A DNA stretch of 64,000 nt from assembly GCA_029962745.1 (NCBI GenBank), contig CM057165.1, forward strand, positions 6,458,730 to 6,522,729, read 5' to 3'. Position numbers and translations under genes: made by a program. The notes beneath the pieces were generated by a model. It was not told the origin of the DNA and did not search any database. It saw only the letters and a list, made by a program, of their open reading frames with translations. Shown here piece after piece: positions 37,101 to 49,100 of this stretch; the stretch's first letter is position 1; each line of letters begins with the position of its first letter. The stretch comes from Echinometra lucunter. Taxonomy: Eukaryota > Echinodermata > Echinoidea > Camarodonta > Echinometridae.

Positions 37101-40100
37101 AAATTGCACAGACAAGGAGGCAACATCTGCTTTCTCTTATGACATCACAAGCGTAGCCAGTGTGATGCGCCCTAGGGCCCTCTGTGTAAGCGCATCAAAA
37201 TCCTTGTGATAGACTTCTAGAAAGAACACGTATTTCAAGGCGTGTGTCTCAGTTTTTACACGCTAGAGGTAAAGTGATACATCCAAAATGCAGTGCTGCA
37301 CAAAAAATGCACGGCTGGAAGGTTGCGTAGAATTAAAGCATGAACATGTGACATGCATACGCACTCGCTATTGGCTACATCCTTGAACCTGTTTTATAAA
37401 AAAAGGATAAAGGCGGCATGCAGCAAGTTGCTTGCTACGTCTAGTCTGTCGATCACAGATGTATTCTATGCATTTTAAGGACAGCAAAGGTACAGCCAGA
37501 GCTAGAAAGAGCAAAGAAAAAAGAGCTAGCAGGCCACCATGATTAAAGGCTACATACTGAGCGATACATGCTTTGCCAACAGGTGTTCAATTCCTTCCAC
37601 TTCTCTAATTCCCTAGGCCGGTATTGAATTAAATACTTGGATTAAGTAAAACTTTTACTAAGTATTTTACTCGGCTAAGAAATTTGCATAAGTCATATTC
37701 AATTCAATACTTTGAATTTTACTTTAGTAAGTCAACTTTAAGCCAAAATTCTTACTGATAAGCATTGTGATATCAAATTTTCAATGCGCAATTAACATGT
37801 CGCATCGAATACGCTCGAATACGCTATGATATAATTCTGCGCAGCTCATCGACTGCGTATAAAAACATATGCCTGCCAATCAAGGCCTCCCAAATAATTG
37901 GATTAAGTCTCCTAGGTAGGTGTCTTAGATTTAGGGTAAAATACTGAGTCAAAATATTGAATTGAATACCAAATTTTGCTAAATATTTTATCTAAGCAAA
38001 AAACTAAGCAAAATACTCATATTTCTGACTTAAGTATTGAATTGAATACCGGCCCAGGACCCCAAAACACAAATAAACCTAATCCTAACTTTAAACCACA
38101 CCATTAATCCAGTTGCACCACTAGCTCTGCATTGTGGAAACAGCATGGAGCAAACGAGGACAAAGAAAATGTCACATCATATTCACCAGAAAAAATGTAC
38201 ACAAACACAGATTATAATGACATATTATTGAATATAATAATGCAGAAACTGATGATTTCAAAAGTAAATGTTGCCATAATAACAAACATTGATTACGACA
38301 TAAGAGAGGGTGCTAGTGGGCGCTGTTACCAAGACCCCCCCCCCCACCTATCCCTTGCTCCTGACATATGTGCTTGCAGGTGCACACGTACACACAAGAA
38401 GACTGCAAGAGAGGGTGCCCAGAAAACAGCAAAGAGATGACACAGATGCACCATCGAAGAGAGCAACCCAAAGACTTATCATCACCAAACAAGACATCCT
38501 TCCAATTGCAGGGCAATTTATAAGGATCTCCCAGCAACATGAGCCATTACAATAGATAATTTGATGATGCAGAGTGGGAAAAGGAGAAAGAAGATGCAGA
38601 CATACCAGATCAAGTTGATGATGGAGTTCTTGACACTGTTCTCTGTTCACTCTCCTGATCTCTTCGACTTGAGCAGCATTCTTCTCATCAGATGAGGCCT
38701 TCTTCTGCAGTTCACCCTGCAGGAATAGAAACACAGAAATAGTGATTATATATTATTCACTATATCATCTAACACCACCATGGCTAAACCCTTTTGGTCT
38801 ACTATCAATTTGGTCTAATTGCCGTTTGGTCCAATCATCACTTGGTCTAATATCCACATGGGCTAATTATCATTTTGTCTGACCATCAGATGGTCTAATT
38901 GCCACTTCGTCTACTTAGTTTTCCCCATTTTGTCTAATGACCTTTTGGTCTAGTACCAGTTCGTCTAATCATATAGACAAAGTGGGTGTAGACCAAGTGG
39001 CAATTCACCACTCTAAATCCTCATTGCGCATAAATAACATTCTGTACTGGGATTGGACATTCTTCTTCTTTTTGTCCGAGGGTTAGGAAAATAAATTTCT
39101 GAAAAGCTATGTATCTGTTTAAAGCTGAAAATCTGCTCTTTCAGAACAACACTTTCAATATAAGTTCATATCTGGTGACTGTTTGGTAGTTTGGTGGTGC
39201 CTGGTCACAAACACAAAGTTTCAAATATCTATACATGAAATATCAGCTTTATATAGGCTTGTTCAGATATGACGCAACAACGCCCCACGACATTCTTAGA
39301 GTTCAGATATGGCTTTGTCAAAAGTTGCGCAGACAAACTCATGACATCATATTTTGCGCTAACTTTTTAAGAGTTTGACTGGTCCACAGCTTTTTGCCAT
39401 CAGGAGGCAAGAAATTTGCCTCTTGCCTCTGCGCATTTTTTTTTTGCCGCCTCATATCCCTTTGACTTGTATGCTAAAATGTTGCGCGGTTTGTTGCGTC
39501 ATATATGAACAAGCCTTCATGCACCATACCTTGGTACCAGCCAGCTGTTTAGATGTTGTATCAAGTTCCCTCTGCAGCTGATCAATCTTAGCCACATAGG
39601 ATGAGAAGGCTGAAGTCTTGTTTTCTAGCTGTGTCTCCAGAGCAGACATCTTGCCCTTCGCCTTCTTCAACTAAAGAGGAAAAGACAGTGATTAAAAAAT
39701 TATGATCAATAACAAAGAGGCCATAGTAAACAAATATACCATGAACTAAGAGGCTCTAGTTGAAATTATGGATTCCGAGGTGCAGGAATAGCACTGTTTT
39801 AGTAGAATACACACAATTTACACAGTGGTCTGTGAGGCCGATACCGAGAGCACTTTTCACGCGCTACCGATGAAAAACCCCTGATCGATCGCATATCCGT
39901 GACGACATTCATGGCATAGTGCGCTATACCATGAATGACGTCACGGCATAGCACATTTTCTTCATCGGCATTTTGTTTTCAGTATCAACATCATAGCAAT
40001 GTTATGTTTGGTCACGTGATGCTATTTAGACCAATCACTAAGCAGGATTTCATTAATGAGGGATATAATAAATACTAATTTGTAGCAATGCTACCCAAAA

Positions 40101-43100
40101 CACAATATCTGTCCTGTATAGGTTTTCTGCTAGTTGAATGATGTATTAACATAATGCAACATCTTGTAAATTAACAGGGGAGCATTTCATCAACATTTGT
40201 TGTCTGACAAGTTGTCAGATCTGACATCTTTCCTTGATTTTGGTTGGCTGAGAAGCATCGTTACTGTGGCAACTGTCGGATAAAACAGACTTTGTCGGAT
40301 AAAACATCCGACAAGTCCTTTCATGAAATGCTCCCCTGGTAAAGTACAAAGTGGCAGAAGTCCAATGGATGTGCCTCATTTAGGAGGGGTGGGGATAGGC
40401 AATGTAGTGGTCCAGATAATCACCACACAATTCATTCTCTATTTTCTTTTGTCATGTTTTGTTGTTTTGGGGGTTTTTTTCATTAAGATTCTGTGGGGTG
40501 GGTCTCACAAAAAAATCTTAGAATGAAGGTGGGCCTCGAAAAAAATTTCTAAGAGCCAAAGTGGACCTCAAGGTAAAAAAAAAGATTGAGAAGCACTGGT
40601 ATAGACAAAGACATCCCTAATGATGTGATCAATTATGCAGGTTATCTTACCTCTTTCTCTAAGTTGATGACCTGATTAGCTTTCTCCTGAATCTCTGTAT
40701 GGAGCTGAGTGAGCTGGTCATCCCTTAATGCCATGCGCGATTCCAAAGAGGATCGGTCTGATTTGCTCTCGGACAACTTCTGCTTGAGACGGCTATTCTC
40801 ATTGGTCCTTTTAGTGGCTTCAGACTCCAGGCGGCCAATCACCTTTTCCAGTTCAAGGCCCTTCTTTTCCTCTGCATCAAAGTGAAGAGAAGGGGTTCCT
40901 TATTTTCAAATCCAAAGTTCTTATCTTCCCAAAGCAAACTGCTCCATAGTTCGGGTCATTTTGGGGAGGTATTATGTGGTTATGTACCATCCTCATATGA
41001 CATGATGTTCACATGGTAAGTGGAAAGTTATCCTTTTATATGGTTCTCATACAAAATAATGAGAGTACCATGCTTTACAAACATTTCAGTTATGACATAT
41101 TGCTATGTCACAGAAGAAACCAAAATGCTGATTTTCATTGTTAAAGGATTAATGAATAAACAAACATATAGTTTCAAACTATACAACATCAATGTTCTGG
41201 AAACTTATATGCTTCACGGAATAACTTTTGGGTATACAATATCCAAACTATGCCCCTGTGAATGACGGGCACTGATACGACCAATAAGATATTTATGAAT
41301 AACACATTTCACTGCCTTATTATTTTAGTACAGTTTTTCCCAAAGGCTAGTTGTAGTCATATTAGTGCTGTACTGGAACAAACAAGATTTTTCTTTGTTT
41401 GGTCAACACAATTCTTAACCTGTTGAGCATGATTTGATTTCAATACGACACATATTTTCCACAGACCCTAGCCAGAATGATCTCAGAGTCAGTATTCAAG
41501 GGGTTAATATAATGTTCGATTTTGAGAAAGGAAAAGACCACCAAGAAAACGATCATCCATCCATTCAAGAGTGGTACTAACCCAACTTGCTTTTCTCCAT
41601 GAGGACAGCTAGCTGTGCCCTTAGACTTGTAGGACTTCTGCTGTCGTTGTCAATATTTTGTGCAGATGACAAACTGGGTTGGTGGTCTGGGAAGTGAGAA
41701 GATGACCTAAGTTGCTGGATCTCCACCTCCTTCACTGCAAGCTGATACCTGAAAAGGAGAAGAGCCTAGAACATAGGTGAATATTCCTTTGGTTGTTGGT
41801 TTGTTTTACCTAAGTACTAAGAAAGCAACATACATGTAGGAACAATGGCTTTAAGTTCTCTCCAAAGAACGTGATAGGGAAGATTAATCCCTTACCAAAG
41901 GGAAATAGCGCATCGACTTGGTTTGGAATCTGGGTCACCAGATTATGAGGCCAGTGCTCTACCAACTGAGCTATTGCGCCTTCTTTACTTCACAAACCTG
42001 GCTGGGTCCACACTTTCTCCCCATTTTTATTTCCCCTATTAACCCATTCGTGACAGGAATTATTTAAAGCCTAATTTAATCAGCTTTTATTCTTCAAATG
42101 GGCAACACCAACATTTTTATTTTATTGCTACATTTTTCTTATAAAATGTCATGTATCTGCAATGAATATAAATTGACAGAAATTATGATGAGAAGTCAAA
42201 AAGTTGCCAATTTGCAGGGGAAAACGGTGATTTTAGACTTTCTATCACATTTGCCAATTTAAGGATTTTAATGCTTATTTTCCTATCAAAAAAATTTCAG
42301 CATCAAACAACGAATATTAACGCAACCAAAATGGGCACAGTTTGTGTAGAATTTTTTGCTTTTTCTGCTCATGTATTTGGTATGATTTTTAGGGCTTTGC
42401 ATCAAAAGATATTAGGCCAAACCACAAAATGTGGACCTCTGTCATGAATGGGTTAATACATCTGCTTTCATGTGCATGTTTCCTTTCATACATACTGCAT
42501 CTTACATCCTTTCGCAACATAATATCTTAGCCTTATATAAGTACCACATACAATTTCATTTCTTCTATGCTCACTTCTTGCTTTTCTTCTTTTCCATAGC
42601 GCTTAGAGACTTAATTGTAATTTGCGCTATATAAAAACTGAGTATTATTATCATTATTATTATTATTACCCAACTGCAATCAAAGATGTATGAATGCATG
42701 CATGACTGTACATCAGCAACCAGGAAAGATTACAGCTTTCCTATTGGAGACACTTGGTAACTGAGATATAATGCCTTACCAAAGAGCACTTGTGCATTGA
42801 CCTAGCAAAGGATCAGGGACCTCTTGTTCTACCAAAGAGCCACATATCTTGTTTTTAATTGTGGCATCACTTTGTTACATGAATGAAGGTGAGAAAGAAA
42901 TCCTCATACTTAAGCTTTTAGGTTTTAGTATGACTGCTGGTAGACTCACTAGATCCTTATCTGTTACCCCAAACCTCACTTGATCATAAGGGGAAACAAA
43001 TACATATGTATGTACATGATTAATGGAAAAAAATAAAATAAATAAATAAGCTCAAAGACTGTGGTCCGACTGTCAGATACTCTAGATAGACATAAGCTAC

Positions 43101-46100
43101 CCATATGGAATTCCTATGGAATAATCTCCCACAAGATATTTGGAATCTATCCTCTCTTGGTAATTTCAAGACCTCACTAAAAATCCTGGTTATTTAGACA
43201 AGCTTTTCATTAATGTAACCTCTCTCTTTTCTCACATTCGTATTTTTGTTTTCCATCTCCTTTTTACTGTGCCATGAGCATCTACTCATGATGGATACTA
43301 GTGCATTACAAGTGTTCATATTATTATTATCATTATTATCATAACCTCCATCTGATTACACAGCATATCATTATATGACACATCATTAAAAGGCATTCCC
43401 AAGGGGAAACAAATACATACGCATATACATGATTGAAATAAGAATACCTTAGTTCAGAGACTATGGTATGACTGGTGGCTGAAACTTGATGGACATCAGT
43501 TTCAAAGCCAGAATCCCTGGATGGACCAGCAGACTGCGAGGACATTAGATCACCAAACACCCATCTTTTACTGTTCTTTCCTCCTTGATAACCCTACAGG
43601 AAAAAAGGTTGCATTAGACATTATACATATTACATAAGTCATAACTAGAAAACAGAATGTTATCATTTAAATAGGAATAATAGGAATACCTCCCCAACCT
43701 CTTCTAGGTTGCAAACAATATCAATTAAACACATAACAATGGTAAAATGCAGATCTATGTTAACCTGTTCCTTTAACCCACCTTCCTGTGGTCAACAACA
43801 ATCAGAATATTATCATTTCACAATCATACACAAAGTCAGGAACAAAAGTATTGGTGTTCATTTTTTTTTCCATGGACAGGTCAGTGGAGTTATGTCCAGG
43901 AAGAAGGACCTTTCTATATTACAGTAGACTCCTATGTATGACATAACATTGCTTTGATGCAACTAATCTTTCCGTGGCCATTTTAAAGAACAAGGCAATA
44001 GCCATAATGTGTCTCACCACATTCGCGTGCAATCATTCTTGGAGGGAAATTGTAATATGTGACCTCCTTTCACCTTTGACCTACATACTTTTGACTCCAA
44101 ATAACACTGTGGTCTCTGCATGGCATCTACATGTACCATCCATGTTTGGTGGCTAGTGGTTCAAAAGTAACTAACTCCAGTAGAAACTTGCAGGTTAATT
44201 TTAACATTTCACCTCCTTTGACCTTTGACCTACACATGTGACCTTTGACCCCAAAATAACATTGAGGTCCCTATAGAGTATTTACCATCCAAGTTTGGTT
44301 ACAAACGGGCAAATGATCGCAAAGTTATTTGATTTTCATAAGCATCACGAACCAACGGACAGACAGACACCGCTAAGGATCCCTCAGTCTCGCTCCACCT
44401 CGGTGGCTCTACAAAAATTCTTCGCAGTCTTGCTAACTCCAACCAAAGCAACATCCTGACAAATTCTAACGAATATCCTGTACAAAAAGACCACATCTCT
44501 ATACTTGTTACACTTATGCCATCTTTCTTAACTAGTTTGTCTATACTTCTCACCTCGCTTGCAGAGTTCCTTGCAACCATTTCTTCTAGCTTAAGCAGCT
44601 GTTCACGGCTGTTCTCAATGTCTCTCTGGCACTCTGCCAGTCGCTCGCTCTGCCTCTCTGTGAGTTCAGTCAGCTCTTTGTTCTCCGTGTCCCGCGTGAG
44701 CAACGCTGCCTCCAGATCATGGATGCGGGTGGCATGCTCCTGCGTCTCTCGTCTGGAGCCTTGGAGGGCGGTCTGCGTCTGGCTTAACTTGTTGCTGGAC
44801 TCCTTGAGGGTTCTGTAGATGACATGGAGGAGAGACATACAGAGAGAAAAATGAAGAGATGGAAACGGTGAAAGAAATAAGAAGTGACAAGAGAAAAGAA
44901 AGGGATAGAGAGATAAGGACAAAGAGAAGGATACAAAACAGGAAGTCAAAAGAGACATGGCAAAAAAAGGAGATGGCAGAAAGGACGGCAGAAAGAGGAA
45001 GGAAGAAAAGAGATTGCAGAGAGGGGATGGAAGAAAGGATGGCAGAAAGGAGATGACACAAAGGAGATGACAGAAAGCAGGGGGCAAAAAGGAGATGGCA
45101 GAAAGGAGATGGCAGAAAGGAGATGATAGAAAGGAGATAGCAGAAAGGAGATGGCAGAAAGGAGATGACAGAAAGGAGATGGCAGAAAGGAGATGATAGA
45201 AAGGAGATGACAGAAAGGAGATGGTAAAAGGAGATGGCAGAAAGGAGATGACAGAAAGGAGATGACAGAAAGGAGATGGCAGAAAGGAGATGGCAGAAAG
45301 GAGATGATAGAAAGGAGATGATAGAAAGGAGATAGCAGAAAGGAGATGGTAAAAGGAAGAGGGCAGAAAGGAGATGACAGAAAGGAGATGACAGAAAGGA
45401 TATGGCAGAAAGGAGATGATAGAAAGGAGATGACAGAAAGGAGATGGTAAAAGGAGATGGCAGAAAGGAGATGACAGAAAGGAGATGACAGAAAGGAGAT
45501 GGCAGAAAGGAGATGGCAGAAAGGAGATGATAGAAAGGAGATGATAGAAAGGAGATAGCAGAAAGGAGATGGTAAAAGGAAGAGGGCAGAAAGGAGATGA
45601 CAGAAAGGAGATGACAGAAAGGAGATGACAGAAAGGAGATAGCAGAAAGGAGATGATAGAAGGAGATGATAGAAAGGAGATAGCAGAAAGGAGATGGTGA
45701 AAGGAAGAGGGCAGAAAGGAGATGACAGAAAGGAGATGACAGAAAGGAGATGGCAGAAAGGAGATGACAGAAAGGAGACAGCAGAAAGGAGATGATAGAA
45801 AGGAGATGACAGAAAGGAGATGGCAGAAAGGAGATGATAGAAAGGAGATAGCAGAAAGGAGATGATAGAAAGGAGATGATAGAAAGGAGATAGCAGAAAG
45901 GAGATGGTGAAAGGAAGAGGGCAGAAAGGAGATGACAGAAAGGAGATGGCAGAAAGGAGATGATAGAAAGAGATGATAAAAAGAAGATGGCAGAAAGAAG
46001 ATGGCAGAAAGGATGGCAAAAAAAAAAAAGGAGAAGGCAGAAAGGAGTTGGCAGAAAGGGGAAGGCAGAGAGGGCACACAGAATGAAAGAGATAAAGGGG

Positions 46101-49100
46101 AGAAAGTAAAACAGAGAGGAAGAACAAAGGAGACAGAGAGTGAGAACAGAAAGACATTAATAACAGAAAGTGAGAGAGGTGTTCAAAAAATGTATGGTCG
46201 CAAACCACAAACAGACCCACACAGTCATAGGAAGAAGACTATTTCACATTCCTCCCCCTCCCCTAATCTCCTGCAATACTTTCAGGAGTTTCTGTCAAGA
46301 AGTTGGCAGCACCACTAACCTGATCTCATCTCTAGCGTCCTGAAGATCTTCCTCAAGAGAGGTGGCTCTCTCAAGTAACTCCTCCCTTTCACGATCACAG
46401 TGCTCCAAACTACCTCTCAGATGCTCCTCAGACGCCAACAGCTGCAGCGAGGAAAAAAAAAAAAAAAAAATCAACCGTTTGACGCGCCTGCGTGCGGCTG
46501 AACACCAGACTAGGTGATTAAAAGAGTTCGCTATCAAAGACGTTACTGACAAAGTTATGGCCTCCTGAATCGTCATCTTTTGGTTCTTGATACAGTGGGT
46601 TTGTGGAGTTCTTTGATTGTGTTTGGTAGTGAAATGTTTTATTATGTTCTGGAGTCACCTCTAGTCGTAATAACCGTGCAAAAAGAGAGTATTACAGATT
46701 GAACTCAAAGGCCTATTTCATGAAGGTTAATCTCAACCCACAGTTTAACCTTTCACTACAAAATGAATTGGGCAGAAAATTTTTTTCTCCAGTTTGTTGG
46801 GCATGAGGCCATGTATAGAGCATGGCACTGTGCTTATGGAGGTTTGAGCAACTGGTTAAAATAAACCTTGCTTACAGGAAAAAAAAAAGGGAATAAAAAG
46901 TACAAACGGAACAAAAAATACAAAGATTAATGAAAACAGAAAACAACCTCGAATTTTGGCTCCAAAGTTCTTTTGTAGAAGGTTGAATTGAAATTTTAGG
47001 TTCAATATGCATTAAGTTCTACGTTAAAATTCTTGAATTTTGGGGGTCCGGACATCAATTTTGGACAACCATGTTTCCACGGGACTTGTTGTGTGGAGCC
47101 CCTGCTTGAATGTTTGGAGGTGAATAAAAAAGATTCTATTACCTTTTTGAGTTTATCCTGAGTTTCCAATCTGTAATTCTCAAGCTGTTCACTCAGTTCT
47201 TCAAGATTTCCTGCAGTTTCATTTCTTTGCATCTCCATTCTGATGAAAATAGTACAAAGTGAACAAAACTTCAAAAGGTGTCAAACCAAACTGATCTGGT
47301 GTGTGTCAAGACATTTAAAAATTTGCATATCTGATCAAGAACTAATTTTTTTTTGTTTTTTCTAATATCTCAGCAAAAATTGGCAAATTATTGTAGATAT
47401 GGCTCTGTTATTGATTAGGTCTCCCAAAAACATCTCTTTTCAAAATGGAGATAACCCTTCTTTTTTTTCCTTTTTTAATCGTGTGGGAGGATGTCTTATT
47501 CCAGTGACAGAAATAAATGTAAGGGGTGTGACTTCTTTAGAAGATGCAAAAGTTTCAGTATGAATTCTTGTAATCCATTTAATATATGGGGGAGGGGAAA
47601 ATGCATGCAAGATAAAGGATTTCCAATGCATAATGCCTGCAAGGATTAGCTTTAAAGACATTGGTTAACATTGTTATGATTTTAAAAAAATCTTGTTTCG
47701 TTACTTGAAAATGGGATAAACATTAAAGGGTTATAGTGTAAAAATACCAGTCTGAAAGTTTCAAAGTGTAATATCCACAGGAAGTATTTTTAAATATAAA
47801 AAATGTTTGAAAACTATACGAGGGTCAGTTGCACAGAATAGACATAAGGAGTGCGCATGCGCGTATGACTCACCTTACCGTACTGTGTGTGTTGGCGTAT
47901 CACGCGGCGGGAGGCACATAACGGCATTTTCAAATTCAAGCAAAGTGGTCCTCTTAATGATTGTCTTGTGAGACGAAGGATAATAAAATCGCCGTTTGCG
48001 TCTAACTTACACTTTTTCAATCCAAATTATGGTTGGGTTTCAGGGTTTTTGAGTACAAATACAAGTACTCATACACATGTTTCATCTTAGTTTGAGAATT
48101 TTTTAAATCAGCTACTCACAAAGTTAGCCAATGCCTTTAATACCTTTCTCTTAGTTTCTGCTCTTCAAGCAGCTCTGAATGGATCTTCTTTATTTCCTCG
48201 CGATGTCTCTGAACAAGAGAATCCCTGTCTGAAAGCTGCCTACCACTCTCATCCAGACTCTTCTCTGCAATTCTATAAAAAATCAAATTTTCCTCAATAA
48301 CTAAAACAGAGAATTAGTAAGTAAAATAGCAAGTATATGAGAGAAGACAAAAGAGAGCACATGAAAAGCAAAAGGTAATACAAGCTTGATGATGTTCTTG
48401 TAGAAACAAGAAAAATGCAAATACTTCAAAAGGCACAAAAAAGAAAGAATACTGGTAAAGAAAATAGTCTGTGAAAAGTGTTTGATAACTTCTTTTTTAA
48501 TGCAGCACAATACATCTTACAGATACCATGACTGAGTGATAATTACTGAAGCACTGTCTAAATTGTTAAAATCATGCATCCTACATCTGCTGGACTGATT
48601 TTCCCACATTTTCAAAAGGAGTCCAAAGTCATAAAATAATAAGGAGTACAACGATAGTTTCTAAACAATCTCCCTTACTCTGTCTTACCTGAGAGCTGAG
48701 CTGTTGACCTTCAGTTCTGTCTTGAGAGATTCACACTTCTTTTTAAGGCTTGTGATGGTTGACCTACTCCCATCCATCTCCACACCTAGCATCTTCAGCT
48801 GAAAAAATGAGATTCAGACTCAATGAAATATGGGCTATCAAATACAGTCAAACCTGCTTCTGTCACTGCATGAACATAATGAAAGGCAATCTTCATAGAT
48901 ATGAGATGTTTGTTTTTTTCTTTATCAGTTATTTTCATTGAACTTGTATCAACCTTTCATCTGCCGAGAATGTCGAGTAGCAAAGTCGCTCGTTTGCCAC
49001 ACGTGCCAATCGGCACAAAACAATATATATCCACGAATTGGAGGAAAGACTGCTCTTTTCAATATAAAAGATTTGCAGAATAAAAACAACCCATTTCCAG

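Noticed and set aside
41900..41982. tRNA-Met gene on the minus strand
   Set aside because: A box and CTCATAA loop are good, but the stems mispair, the B box is degenerate and the sequence continues as a repeat. A SINE or pseudogene is more likely.
44299..46220. Very long minus-strand ORFs (592 and 424 codons) of LLSAISFLSSPF-type repeats
   Set aside because: They are translations of the 14-bp purine minisatellite, open in several frames. Only the exon 8 part (44554-44812) is real coding sequence.
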